Source of the DNA: Roseomonas sp.
Lineage (GTDB): Bacteria; Pseudomonadota; Alphaproteobacteria; Acetobacterales; Acetobacteraceae
Direction: 5' to 3'
Assembly: GCA_020249865.1 (NCBI GenBank)
Contig: JADCEV010000030.1
Location: 1 to 54,839, forward strand
Length of the DNA stretch: 54,839 nt
The notes beneath the pieces were generated by a model. That model worked only from the letters and a program-made list of their open reading frames with translations. It did not search any database and was not told the origin of the DNA. The position numbers were made by a program, and so were the translations under genes. Below are positions 8,399 to 17,883 of the stretch, piece after piece (position 1 is the first letter of the stretch; each line of letters begins with the position of its first letter).

Positions 8399-8860
8399 AT
8401 GGACAGCATCGTCGAAATTGCAGAATCCTTCCGGCAGGCTGAAACCGGCATCGCCGAAGTGGTCTCCACCCAAAGGGCCAATGCAGCCGATAAGCATGTG
8501 GGGGCGCGCATTCGCGAAAGGCGCACCATGCTTGGCCTGTCGCAGCAGCAATTGGCCAAGATGATCGGCGTCACCTATCAGCAGGCGCATAAATATGAAC
8601 GCGGGCTGAACCGCATTTCGGCCGGCCGGCTTTACGGCATTGCGCAGGTTTTGGGCGTGCCGATTTCCTGGTTCTTTGAAGGGCTGAAAGCCGAAAGCGT
8701 TGACCCTTCCATGTCTCAGCGCCAGCGCATGTGCCTGGAACTCGCGCGCAATTTCGCGCTGATTGACAATGACAAGCACCAGGAAGCGCTGAGCCAGATG
8801 GCGCGCGCCTTGGCTGCCCAGGCCCAAGCCGTGGCGCGGAGTGGCGTGGCCGGCGAATAA
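8399..8860 (+). CDS. XRE-family helix-turn-helix transcriptional regulator
   Basis: A 153-residue protein. The Cro/C1-type HTH lies at about residues 28-85: RERRTMLGLSQQQLAKMIGV, then a recognition helix around TYQQAHKYERG, ending in ISWFFEGL. The C-terminal 60 residues are helical and may dimerise. This architecture matches the small regulators common in alphaproteobacteria (PraR-like group in rhizobia). I chose ATG 8399, which has GAGGAA 8 bases upstream, over the TTG just before it. The ribosome site lies inside a strong palindrome, which suggests feedback control. The targets are unknown. Confidence 0.9.
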   Translation: MDSIVEIAESFRQAETGIAEVVSTQRANAADKHVGARIRERRTMLGLSQQQLAKMIGVTYQQAHKYERGLNRISAGRLYGIAQVLGVPISWFFEGLKAESVDPSMSQRQRMCLELARNFALIDNDKHQEALSQMARALAAQAQAVARSGVAGE

Positions 8861-8919
8861 TACCGCTTCGCCTTTGGGGGCAGATTCCATGGCCACCAGA
8901 TCCCGGCTAGATTCGGCCC

Positions 8920-10341
8920 ATGGACGAATCCCGGCCAAATAACATTCCCGAATATGGCGTCGCCGACCTGGCCGGCGCCATTCGCCGCACGCTGGAAGGC
9001 GCTTTCGGGCGGCTTCGCCTGCGCGGTGAAATCACCGAAATGAAGCGCTATCCTTCCGGGCATATCTATCTCTCGCTCAAGGATCAGGAAGCGAAGATCG
9101 AAGCGGTCATCTGGAAGGGGTCGCTCCGCAATATCGGCACCATGCCGGAAAACGGCGTGGAGATGATCGCGACGGGCCGCATTTCCACCTATGCGGATCG
9201 CTCAAAATACCAGCTGGTGATTGAAAGGCTGGAATATGCCGGCGAAGGCGCGCTGCTGGCGCGGATTGAAGCGCTGCGCAAACGCCTGCTGGAAGAAGGG
9301 CTGTTTGATGAGGCCCGCAAGCGCCCCTTGCCGGTATTGCCGCGCGTGATTGGCGTGATCACCAGCGAAAAAGGCGCGGTCATTCAGGATATTCGCACCA
9401 CCATCGCGCGGCGTTTTCCGCGCCATATCCTGTTATGGCCGGTTGCGGTGCAGGGCCAGGGCGCGGCGGAACAGATTGCCGCTGCCATCAGGGGTTTTTC
9501 GGCCCTGCCAGCCGGCGGCGCCGTGCCGCGCCCCGATGTGCTGATTGTGGCGCGCGGCGGCGGCAGCCTGGAAGACCTGATGGCCTTCAATGAGGAAATC
9601 GTCATCCGCGCTGCGGCTGAAAGCTCGATACCGCTGATTTCCGCCGTGGGGCATGAAACCGATACGACGCTGATTGATTACGCATCTGACCGTCGCGCGC
9701 CGACGCCGACCGCCGCCGCAGAACTGGCCGTGCCGGCGCGGGCAGAGCTTTCCGCCGCGCTGATGCAAACCGGCGCACGGCTTGGCCAGGCTGCTTCGGG
9801 TTTGGTGAATGCCGTGCGGCTGCGCCTGCTGCGCGCCGAACGTGGCTTGCCGGATGTGCCGGCGCGGCTCGCGCAATCGCGCCAACGCCTGGATGATTGG
9901 GGCGAAAGATTGCCGCGTGCGGCTGGCGCCAGCCTGGCGGCGCGGGCGCAGCGGCTTGGCGCGTTGCGCATCCCCCATCCTCGGGAAGGCATTCTGGCGC
10001 GCCGCGCGGCGGTTGAAGCGCTCAGCCTTAGGCTTGGCAGTGCCTGGGCGCGGCGGCGCGATCGGCTGGCGGGGGCGCCTGGCCTCTCGCGGCTCTCGGC
10101 GGCGCCGGTACTGGCGACGCTCCGCCAGCGGCGGACCCAATTGGAGGGGCTGGCTGCAAGGCTGGAAAGCGCTTCCTATACCTCGGTTTTGGCGCGCGGC
10201 TTTGCCTTGGTGCGCGATGCCAAGGGCGCGCCGGTGGTGGCGGCCGGTGCAATCTCCCCCGGCCAGCCCTTGCGCCTGACCTTCGCCGATGGCGAAGTGG
10301 GCGTCAGTGCCGATGGCACGCGCCAAGGACGCCTATTGTAA
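8920..10341 (+). CDS. xseA: Exodeoxyribonuclease VII large subunit
   Basis: A 473-residue protein, the usual length. The N-terminal OB fold (about 20-110, containing RGEITEMKRYPSGHIYLSLK) is followed by the catalytic Exonuc_VII_L domain with VIVARGGGSLEDLMAFNEE, and HETDTTLIDYASDRRAPTPTA. A long coiled-coil region and the C-terminal TSVLARGFALV motif complete it. With XseB (not in this window) it degrades single-stranded DNA to oligonucleotides in the cytoplasm. Its stop overlaps the ATG of the M23 peptidase gene (TAATG). No convincing ribosome site precedes the ATG at 8920. Confidence 0.96.
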   Translation: MDESRPNNIPEYGVADLAGAIRRTLEGAFGRLRLRGEITEMKRYPSGHIYLSLKDQEAKIEAVIWKGSLRNIGTMPENGVEMIATGRISTYADRSKYQLVIERLEYAGEGALLARIEALRKRLLEEGLFDEARKRPLPVLPRVIGVITSEKGAVIQDIRTTIARRFPRHILLWPVAVQGQGAAEQIAAAIRGFSALPAGGAVPRPDVLIVARGGGSLEDLMAFNEEIVIRAAAESSIPLISAVGHETDTTLIDYASDRRAPTPTAAAELAVPARAELSAALMQTGARLGQAASGLVNAVRLRLLRAERGLPDVPARLAQSRQRLDDWGERLPRAAGASLAARAQRLGALRIPHPREGILARRAAVEALSLRLGSAWARRRDRLAGAPGLSRLSAAPVLATLRQRRTQLEGLAARLESASYTSVLARGFALVRDAKGAPVVAAGAISPGQPLRLTFADGEVGVSADGTRQGRLL

Positions 10342-11153
10342 TGAATGCCCTGCCTCGTCGGCTGCTATTGGCCGCACCTGCCCTGCTGCTGGCCGCACCC
10401 GCCCGCGCTGTAACCTTGAATGAGGCCGCGCTGACCCAGGGTGGCTTTGTGCTGGGCCGTGCCGCGCCGGGGACCAGGCTGGCGCTGGATGGAAAAGCGG
10501 TCAGGGTCTCGCCTGCCGGGCAATTCGCCTTCGGTTTTGGGCGGGATCATGCGGCCCAGGCGCGGCTGGTCATCACGCCCCCCTCAGGTGCGGCTGAAAC
10601 ACGCGTGCTGAACATCACCAAGCGGGCTTGGCCGACCGAGAGCATTTCCGGCCTGCCCCCGGCGCAGGTGACACCGGATGCCGAAACCCTGGCGCGCATT
10701 GCCCGCGAAAGGGAAAAACTGGGCGCGGTGCGGGCGGTTGAAACCAACCTGACCGGCTTTGCCGAGGGTTTTGTGCGCCCCGCCCCTGGACGGATTTCGG
10801 GCGTGTTTGGCAGCCAGAGGATCTTGAACGGCCAGCCGCGCCAGCCCCATTACGGGCTGGATTTCGCTGCCCCCACCGGCACACCGGTGCTGGCCTGCGC
10901 CGCCGGCCGCGTCACCCTGGCCGATGAATTTCATTTCTTTGGCAAATTGATCGTGCTGGATCACGGCCATGGGGTGAATTCACTCTATGCCCATCTGTCC
11001 GAGATCTCGGTGCGGGAGGGTGAGAGCATCGCCAAGGCGCAAAGGATCGGCGCCATTGGCATGACCGGGCGCGTCACCGGGCCGCATTTGCATTTCAGCC
11101 TGTCCTGGTTCCAGCAATGGCTGGACCCGCAGCCGGTCGTGCTGCCCGCCTGA
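10341..11153 (+). CDS. M23-family (LytM) metallopeptidase, exported
   Basis: A 270-residue protein. The signal peptide is clear: basic start, hydrophobic core, and a likely cut after ARA at about 23. The C-terminal peptidase_M23 domain has its zinc ligands in view: H170 and D174 (HYGLDFA) and H251 of the PHLHFS motif, with H249 as catalytic residue. Such enzymes cleave peptidoglycan cross-bridges in the periplasm. All ligands are present, so it should be active, unlike EnvC/NlpD-type degenerate members. It is translationally coupled to xseA by a TAATG overlap. It ends 67 bases before the SrfB operon; that gap has no clear terminator or promoter that I could identify. Confidence 0.93.
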   Translation: MNALPRRLLLAAPALLLAAPARAVTLNEAALTQGGFVLGRAAPGTRLALDGKAVRVSPAGQFAFGFGRDHAAQARLVITPPSGAAETRVLNITKRAWPTESISGLPPAQVTPDAETLARIAREREKLGAVRAVETNLTGFAEGFVRPAPGRISGVFGSQRILNGQPRQPHYGLDFAAPTGTPVLACAAGRVTLADEFHFFGKLIVLDHGHGVNSLYAHLSEISVREGESIAKAQRIGAIGMTGRVTGPHLHFSLSWFQQWLDPQPVVLPA

Positions 11154-11220
11154 AGTTGCGCCCGGTACGGGTGGGCGGCATATTGCGGCAAAGCACACTC
11201 TAATCTCAGGATTTTCGGGA

Positions 11221-14196
11221 ATGCAGGGCCTGCCGCAGATCATCAGCCTGGTGCCGCAGACCGGTCTGCAATTCATTGACATCCGGTTCAATCTGGACCG
11301 CCTGCCGCGCGCGCCGCGTTCCTTCTGGGAACAGCCGCTGCCCCCCGGTGCTGAACCGGCGAGCGGCGAGTCGGTTAATCTGCGGCGCCTCACGGAAAAC
11401 GGCGAAGGCGCGCTGCTGGACCCGATCAGTGGCCGCAGCCCGCCAGATGAGGAAATCTATCAGATCGGTCGCGGCCAGGCTTTGGAATTCATCCTGGGGC
11501 GCTGGTTGCCGCTGCCCTATTTCCGCGTGGCTGCGGTGGGTGCCTCGGGCCAGGAAGTTTATGACAAGGGGCCGACCAATTGGGCGCGGCTGCGCATCAC
11601 CGCGCTTTCCGCACCTGATGAGGAAGGCCATACGCATCACGCGGTGCTGGCCTTCGATACGGCGTTGCGCGCGCGTGAAGAAGGCCGCCCCTATACCGCG
11701 ATTTCGCCAGCCGATAGCGAACGCGCCGGCGAATTCACCTTTGTGTCAGACCGGGAACAGACAAGCTGGTTCATGAATGAACCCTGGCTGATCCAATGGC
11801 TGGAAGAAGTCTTGCAGGAAATGCGCTTGGCCAGTGGCCGGCGCCCGCGCCCCGAGGATGAACAACGCGCCTGCGAACATTGGGCGCGCTATATCACGCT
11901 GCTGGAATTGCTGACCGAAGCGCGCATTCTACCGCGCGTGAAGCTGGTGGATGTAGTGTCCAACAGCAAATCCTATGAACCGATCAATGTTGATCTGGTG
12001 CTGGATATCGGCAATGCGCGCACCTGCGGCATTCTGGTGGAAGATGAACGCGACAGCAGGCTCAATCTGAACAATAGTTATCCTTTGAAGCTGCGGGATT
12101 TGAGTGCGCCGGAATTGGGTTATGCCTTTCCCTTCGAAAGCCGCGTGGAGTTTGCGCGCGCGAGTTTCGGCAAGGATGCGCTGAGCCGCCGTTCCGGGCG
12201 TGGCAATGCCTTTCAATGGCTGAGCCCGGTGCGCATCGGCCCGGAGGCAGTGCGGCTTTCCGCCGCCGCGCGCGGCAATGAAGGCGCGACAGGGCTTTCA
12301 TCGCCCAAGCGCTATTTGTGGGATGAAAGGGCCACAACGCAGGTCTGGCGCTTCAATGGCATGGCCGCTGATGGCGTGACGACCGAACCGCCCGTCAGTG
12401 GCAGCTTCATGGCCTGGGTGACAGAAGAAGGCGAAGTGCTGCGCGCCAAGCCGCGGGGCCGAGGTGGTGCGCCGCGCCAACCCGCCGTGCGTGCGCGCTT
12501 CAGCCGTTCATCGCTGATGAGCTTCCTGCTCGCGGAAATCCTGTTGCAGGCACTGTCACAAATCAATTCGGTTGAAACGCGCTATGCGCGGAGCTTCCCG
12601 GATGTGCCGCGACGGCTGCGGCGGATTTTGCTGACCATGCCGCCGGCCACGGCATTGGCGGAACAGCGGATTTTCCGCCATCGCGCCGAAGCGGCAGTGC
12701 GCCTGGCTTGGGATATGATGGGCTGGGGCAATGCGGCACCTGGCGCCGCCGCGCCTCCGCCGGAACCGCGCATCATCGCCAATTTGGATGAGGCGACGGC
12801 GACGCAGCTTGTGTTTCTTTATACGGAAGCAAGCCAGCGCTTACGGGGCGATCCCGCTAGTTTCTTCGCACTGACCGGGCGCGCGCGCGAAGGCTATGGC
12901 AAGGCGCCATCGCTGCGCGTGGCGAGCATTGATATTGGTGGCGGCACCACGGATTTGATGATCTGCACCTATTCCGCCGAAGCCGGGCAGGAAATTGAAC
13001 CGCATCAGAATTTCCGCGAAGGCTTCCGCATTGCGGGTGATGAGGTGTTGCAGGAAGTAATCCAAAGCATCGTCCTGCCGCAGCTTGAAGAAAGCCTGCG
13101 TGCGGCCGGGGCGCGCGACCCCAAGGCGTTGCTGCGTGAGGTGCTGGGCGGAGATCGCGGGGCGCAAAGCGAATTGGAACGGCATTTGCGCCGGCAATTC
13201 GTGACCCAAGTGCTGGAACCGACCGGGCTTGCGATCCTGCATGGCTACGAAAAAATAGACGAACGCGCGTCCGGCGAATTTCTCCGTGAGAGACTGGCGT
13301 CCATCCTGCATGGGCGCGATGTGGCCGCGCCCTTGCGCTATTTTGAACAACAGGCGGCGCGCGCCGGGGCGGCGGGTTTCCAATTGCTGGAAGCGGAAAT
13401 GGCGGCAGCCGCGGGCAGTGTGGATGCGATTGTGCAGGCAGCACTTGGCCAGGTGATCGCTGATCTCTGCGAAGTGGTCTATGCCTTTGATTGCGATTGG
13501 CTGCTGCTGTCTGGCCGGCCATCCAGGCTGCGCGCGATATTTGATATGGTGCTGGCCAAGATGCCGGTGCCGCCGCATCGCATTGTGGGGATGCATCGCT
13601 ACCGCGCCGGAAGCTGGTATCCGTTCCGTGATTCCGCCGGGCGCGTGGATGATCCCAAAACCACGGCGGCGGTCGGTGCCATGCTCTGCGCCGTGGCTGA
13701 AGGGCGTTTGGAGAGCTTCCTGATGCGCACAAGCCGGCTTGCGATGCGCTCCACCGCCAAATACCTCGGCCGGATGGAGATTTCGGGGCAAATCCTTCGG
13801 CAGAACGTGCTGCTGCAAGACCCGGATGCGGCGCTGTCCAAGGCGCCGGGTGCTTCGCAAGATGTGAAATTCTCCATGGAATTCCGCGCACCAGTGTTTC
13901 TTGGCTTTCGCCAATTGGATCTGGAACGCTGGACCGCGAGCCGGCTTTACATTCTGGAATATGCCAATCCTGATAACGTGCCGCGGCTGAAACTGCCACT
14001 CAAGCTTGCCATCCAGCGCGCGGAAATAGACCCCGAAAGCGCGGACGCGGAGGAATTGCGGGAGGATTTCACCATAGACGAAATCCTGGATGCCGAGGGC
14101 GATCCGCAGCATCGCGGCATTGTACGACTGCGCCTGCAAACCGAACGCAGCGAGGCCGGCTATTGGCGCGATACCGGCGCGCTTTCGGTGCCGTGA
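11221..14196 (+). CDS. srfB: SrfB family protein, actin/Hsp70-like ATPase fold
   Basis: A 991-residue protein matching the family named after the Salmonella SsrB-regulated factor SrfB. Motifs of the actin/Hsp70 nucleotide-binding fold are visible: a phosphate-1 loop LDIGNARTCG (D262-G270), a phosphate-2 loop SIDIGGGTTDLM (D571-D578), and an adenosine-type motif LLLSGRPSRL (761-770). The two phosphate loops are about 300 residues apart, so there is a large insertion. The N-terminal 250 residues and C-terminal 150 are outside the ATPase core and not recognised. No signal peptide or membrane helix is seen, so it is probably cytoplasmic. It is the first gene of a seven-gene operon with gaps of 26 bases or less. 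The family's biochemical role is not established. Confidence 0.88.
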   Translation: MQGLPQIISLVPQTGLQFIDIRFNLDRLPRAPRSFWEQPLPPGAEPASGESVNLRRLTENGEGALLDPISGRSPPDEEIYQIGRGQALEFILGRWLPLPYFRVAAVGASGQEVYDKGPTNWARLRITALSAPDEEGHTHHAVLAFDTALRAREEGRPYTAISPADSERAGEFTFVSDREQTSWFMNEPWLIQWLEEVLQEMRLASGRRPRPEDEQRACEHWARYITLLELLTEARILPRVKLVDVVSNSKSYEPINVDLVLDIGNARTCGILVEDERDSRLNLNNSYPLKLRDLSAPELGYAFPFESRVEFARASFGKDALSRRSGRGNAFQWLSPVRIGPEAVRLSAAARGNEGATGLSSPKRYLWDERATTQVWRFNGMAADGVTTEPPVSGSFMAWVTEEGEVLRAKPRGRGGAPRQPAVRARFSRSSLMSFLLAEILLQALSQINSVETRYARSFPDVPRRLRRILLTMPPATALAEQRIFRHRAEAAVRLAWDMMGWGNAAPGAAAPPPEPRIIANLDEATATQLVFLYTEASQRLRGDPASFFALTGRAREGYGKAPSLRVASIDIGGGTTDLMICTYSAEAGQEIEPHQNFREGFRIAGDEVLQEVIQSIVLPQLEESLRAAGARDPKALLREVLGGDRGAQSELERHLRRQFVTQVLEPTGLAILHGYEKIDERASGEFLRERLASILHGRDVAAPLRYFEQQAARAGAAGFQLLEAEMAAAAGSVDAIVQAALGQVIADLCEVVYAFDCDWLLLSGRPSRLRAIFDMVLAKMPVPPHRIVGMHRYRAGSWYPFRDSAGRVDDPKTTAAVGAMLCAVAEGRLESFLMRTSRLAMRSTAKYLGRMEISGQILRQNVLLQDPDAALSKAPGASQDVKFSMEFRAPVFLGFRQLDLERWTASRLYILEYANPDNVPRLKLPLKLAIQRAEIDPESADAEELREDFTIDEILDAEGDPQHRGIVRLRLQTERSEAGYWRDTGALSVP

Positions 14197-14206
14197 GGAT
14201 CAGGCA

Positions 14207-16837
14207 ATGACAACACCGAATGCCGAAAACGAGGCCCTGGCGCAAAGCTGCGATGCGGTGGCGGATGCCGCGCATGGGGCCATTGAATGGATCGCCCAGG
14301 CCGGCGATGTGGTGCGCGAAGAAGGCCCTGCCTTGGCGCGTGATTTCCGCCGTGAAGGCCTGCGCGCACGCAAGCTTGCCAATGCCGCGCGCAGGCCGAT
14401 GTGCGTTTCCGTCTTTGGCCCAAGCCAACAGGGGAAAAGCTATCTGATCGCCTCCCTGGCGCGGAAGGAAGGCAAGCCCACCACGATCCGCTTCGGGGAA
14501 GAACTCCGCGGCTTCAACCGCGATATCAACCCCGATGGCGGCAAGGAATCAACCGGCCTTGTTACGCGCTTCACGACGCGCCCGGTGACCGGCCTGCCGG
14601 GCATGCCTGTGGTCTGCCGCATGCTGTCCGAAACGGACATCGTGAAAATCATGGCCAATGCCTTCATGGAGGATTTCGACCGTGACACGGTTGTGCCGCT
14701 TGAAAGCGCCGTAATTGAAGCGAGCATTGCTAAAGCGCGCGCGAAGGCCGCACCGGCGGCGTTGGGTCGGCTGAATGAAGATGATATCTATGATCTGTTC
14801 GAGTATTTCGAACGCTATTTCCTGAATCACCCGACGCATCTGGCGCTGAAGCCAGGTGCCTGGCGGGAAATTGAAAGCCTGGCGCCGCGTCTTGCCATTG
14901 CCGATCGGGTAGAGCTTTACGGGCTGCTTTGGAACACTACGCCAACCATGACGGCAACGGCGCTGAAATTGATTCAAGCTCTGGCGCAGCTCGATTTTCC
15001 GGAAGAAGCCTGCTGTCCCATGCTGGCGATTGAGCCCAAGGCGCAGAGCATCATTGATGTTGAGACCATGTCGCATCTCGGCAAGGGCGATGGCGATCCT
15101 GTGCCAGTAGCGACCCGCGCTGGTCGCCGCGCAGAATTGCCGCGCGCGGTGCTGACGGCGGTGGTGGCCGAATTGCAGTTGCAACTTGAAGACAAGCCCT
15201 TCGATTTCTTTGACTATACCGATCTGCTCGATTTTCCTGGTGCGCGCGGACGCGAGAAATACAATGCCGCAAAGGCCGAGGAAGTGGCGCAGAGCGATCT
15301 TTTCATGCTGCTAAGGCGTGGCAAGGTTGCCTATCTTTATCAGCGTTATCTGGCGGAACAGGAACTGACTTCCATGTTGCTCTGCCTGAAGCACAGCAAT
15401 CAGGAAGTGCGCACCGTGCCCGCCATGGTGCGGAACTGGATTGATGGCACGCATGGCGCCACGCCAGAGGCACGGAAGGGCCAGGATGTCGCCTTGTTTC
15501 TGGTGCTCACTATGTTCGACATGGAATTTGAGATCAAAGGCGGCGCCGAAGACAATGTGGAACGCTGGTCCACCAGGTTGAAGACGACGATTTTCGAATT
15601 CCTGGGTCTTGGCCATGATTGGCCATCGGAATGGGTGCCGGGCCAGCCTTTCAATAATACGTTTTGGCTGCGAAACCCTGAAGTGCTGAACAAGGGGCTA
15701 TTGGATTATGACGCCAATGGGCGCGAGGCGAGCTTCCGCGATCCGGCGCGGGTAGCGCAATTGAAAGCGAATTTCCTTGCCAATCCGGATGTGCAAAAGC
15801 ATTTCGCCGATCCCGAACGCGCCTGGGAAGCGGGCATGGCGTTGAATGATGGCGGCATTGGCTATCTTTCCGAAAAGCTCCGCCCGGTCTGCAATCCCGC
15901 GCTCAAGCGCCGTCAGGTGCAGGGACAATTGGGTGATCTTGCCAAGCGCATGGCAGGAAGGCTGGAAGGCTATCATGTCTCCGGCGATCTGGACGCCGAA
16001 TTGGCCAAGCGTCGGGCGGAAGCGCGGCTGGTCGGGCGGCAACTACTCGCTTGCGCGGAAGCTCAGGCTTTTGGGTTGTTGCTGCGCGAATTGCAGGTGC
16101 AGGGCGAAACCCTGGCCGAGCTGTTCCGCCGCCAGCAATTGGCCGCGGTCGAGACCCCGTCTGCCGTAACCGCGCCAGTCGGGCGCAAGACCACGGCGCG
16201 GGAATTGCGTAGCGAATTTGAAGCACTGTTTGAAGATGATCCCGCGCCCGCTGCCCCGGTTGAAGAAGCGGAAGAAGGCCCGCGCGATCAGGCTGATCTT
16301 TTTGCGGAGGCTGCGGTGGCGGAATGGTTGCAGAACATGCACCGCTTTGCCGCGCGCAATGACAGCCCTGAATTGTTCCGCATGGACCGCGAAGCCATTG
16401 CGACATTGGTTGCGCAGCTTGCTGCCGCCGCACGTCGCCTGAAGCTGCGCGAAAACATCGCCACGCGCATGCGGACCGAAGCGGCCTATAATGAATCCAT
16501 GGCCAATCGGCTGCTGAAACCGGTGATGATTGCCGAACGCGCGATCAATGATTTCGTCACCTGGATGGGTTTTGACAGGATGCCGATTGAAGCCCGCCCC
16601 AAGGCCGGGCGTGAAGGGCGCAGTATTTTCATTCGCCCGCCAGCGCCTGCGGATGACATGCCGCAGCTTTCCCAAACGCCCATCGCCTATGATGCTGCGT
16701 TCTATGTCGATTGGGCGGTCGCCTTTGTGCGCCTAGTGGAAGACAATGTGCGCGGGGCGGGCGGTGCGATGGTGGATGAAAAATCCAATGCCCGGCTTGG
16801 CAGCTTGCTGAGTCGCCTGCGCAAGGCAGCCGCCTGA
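14207..16837 (+). CDS. srfC: SrfC family protein, P-loop NTPase
   Basis: An 876-residue protein. A Walker A motif GPSQQGKS lies at 71-78 after a helical N-terminus. A switch-type DFPG motif lies at 342-345, followed by GREKYNAAKAEEVAQSD, as in dynamin-like or septin-like GTPases. The remainder is largely helical with an acidic segment near 685-705. No membrane helix is seen. The SrfC family is always described together with SrfB; nucleotide preference is unproven. The start is the ATG at 14207, ten bases after the SrfB stop with AGGAT upstream; an earlier in-frame ATG lies inside srfB and is unlikely. Confidence 0.85.
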   Translation: MTTPNAENEALAQSCDAVADAAHGAIEWIAQAGDVVREEGPALARDFRREGLRARKLANAARRPMCVSVFGPSQQGKSYLIASLARKEGKPTTIRFGEELRGFNRDINPDGGKESTGLVTRFTTRPVTGLPGMPVVCRMLSETDIVKIMANAFMEDFDRDTVVPLESAVIEASIAKARAKAAPAALGRLNEDDIYDLFEYFERYFLNHPTHLALKPGAWREIESLAPRLAIADRVELYGLLWNTTPTMTATALKLIQALAQLDFPEEACCPMLAIEPKAQSIIDVETMSHLGKGDGDPVPVATRAGRRAELPRAVLTAVVAELQLQLEDKPFDFFDYTDLLDFPGARGREKYNAAKAEEVAQSDLFMLLRRGKVAYLYQRYLAEQELTSMLLCLKHSNQEVRTVPAMVRNWIDGTHGATPEARKGQDVALFLVLTMFDMEFEIKGGAEDNVERWSTRLKTTIFEFLGLGHDWPSEWVPGQPFNNTFWLRNPEVLNKGLLDYDANGREASFRDPARVAQLKANFLANPDVQKHFADPERAWEAGMALNDGGIGYLSEKLRPVCNPALKRRQVQGQLGDLAKRMAGRLEGYHVSGDLDAELAKRRAEARLVGRQLLACAEAQAFGLLLRELQVQGETLAELFRRQQLAAVETPSAVTAPVGRKTTARELRSEFEALFEDDPAPAAPVEEAEEGPRDQADLFAEAAVAEWLQNMHRFAARNDSPELFRMDREAIATLVAQLAAAARRLKLRENIATRMRTEAAYNESMANRLLKPVMIAERAINDFVTWMGFDRMPIEARPKAGREGRSIFIRPPAPADDMPQLSQTPIAYDAAFYVDWAVAFVRLVEDNVRGAGGAMVDEKSNARLGSLLSRLRKAAA

Positions 16838-16863
16838 GACATGAAGCACAAAGGCCGCACCCC

Positions 16864-17883
16864 ATGATGCTGCGTGTTGAAAATGATCGACGCTTTTCGT
16901 TGGGCCATGCGCGTATCACGCTTGAAGGCGTGCAGGCGCCGACCGATGGCGGATTTCGTATTGTTCGCGAAGGCTATGCTGCGGCCAATCTGGGCCGGCG
17001 CGGCTGGCAGGTGCAGGAAGAAAAACTAGTCCCGGTCGAAATCCGACAGGAAGGCCGCGATACTATCCTGGTGATTGGGCCAAGGCTGACGCGGCATCTG
17101 GAACCGGGCCCCTTGGTGTTTTTGCTGCCGGCTGTTGGTTTGGAAGCAAGCCTTTTCTGGCCTGATGATATTGATGTGTTCGATGGCGACCTGCCGCCGG
17201 AAACGGTGATGCCGCGCGAACCAGAGGTAGCGCCAGCGCCAGCGCCGATTGCTCCCGCGCCTCCGGCGCAAGCGCCCTCACCCGCGCCACCGCCGCCGCG
17301 CGAGGAGATTGCGGCACCTGCAATGCAGGAAGGTGCCTCTCGCACGCCCTTGTTTGCTGGTATCGGCTTGCTGTTGCTGGTGGCGGTTGGTGGCGCTGCC
17401 TGGTGGTTCACCGGTTCCTCCCCCGCACCATCACCGGCACCCGTCGCAACACCGGCACCACCAGCACCGCCACCAGCACCAGTCACCGCGGAACGCCCCT
17501 GGCTGGAACGCAGCGATGGAATGAACCTGCGAGATCTGGTGCAATCCGCCCCCGATGTCGCTGCCATTCATGCTGCCGCGCTCAGGCGCCAGGCCGCCGC
17601 GCGGTATGATGATGCGTTGGTGCTGTTCGAAGAAGCAGGCGAACGCGGCCATGCGCCAGCACTGACAGCCGTGGCGCGGCTTTATGACCCGATTGGGTTT
17701 GTCGCCGGGCGTCCCTTCCGCGCGCCTGATCCGCGCGCCGCAGCGCGCTATTACCGCGATGCGGTGCAGAAGGGTGATGCGGCGGCAGCAGCGCCGCGGG
17801 CTGCGCTGAAGACCTGGTTGGAAGAACAGGCACGCGCAGGAAATGGGACGGCAGAAACCGCGCTGAAGGAATTCTGGCCATGA
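16864..17883 (+). CDS. Single-pass membrane protein with Pro-rich linkers and Sel1-like C-terminus
   Basis: A 339-residue protein I cannot assign to a named family. The N-terminal domain (1-115) is beta-rich and soluble, with no signal peptide. A Pro/Ala-rich linker follows (about 120-155), then one membrane helix (about 161-183, FAGIGLLLLVAVGGAAWWF), a second Pro/Ala linker, and a C-terminal domain (about 205-335) with Sel1/TPR-like helical repeats. The expected topology is N-in, C-out, which would join the cytoplasmic SrfB/SrfC side to the periplasm. It lies 26 bases after srfC, and its TGA overlaps the next ATG. Confidence 0.75.
   Translation: MMLRVENDRRFSLGHARITLEGVQAPTDGGFRIVREGYAAANLGRRGWQVQEEKLVPVEIRQEGRDTILVIGPRLTRHLEPGPLVFLLPAVGLEASLFWPDDIDVFDGDLPPETVMPREPEVAPAPAPIAPAPPAQAPSPAPPPPREEIAAPAMQEGASRTPLFAGIGLLLLVAVGGAAWWFTGSSPAPSPAPVATPAPPAPPPAPVTAERPWLERSDGMNLRDLVQSAPDVAAIHAAALRRQAAARYDDALVLFEEAGERGHAPALTAVARLYDPIGFVAGRPFRAPDPRAAARYYRDAVQKGDAAAAAPRAALKTWLEEQARAGNGTAETALKEFWP

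Noticed and set aside
12841-14139. A 432-codon minus-strand frame opposite srfB
   Set aside because: It covers the conserved SrfB phosphate-2 and adenosine motifs in antisense and has no domain signature of its own.
11221-16837. Calling SrfB/SrfC a toxin operon
   Set aside because: Cytotoxicity has been claimed for some SrfABC sets, but there is no SrfA-like gene, no secretion signal on SrfB or SrfC, and the neighbours are envelope proteins. The sequence does not support a toxin label.
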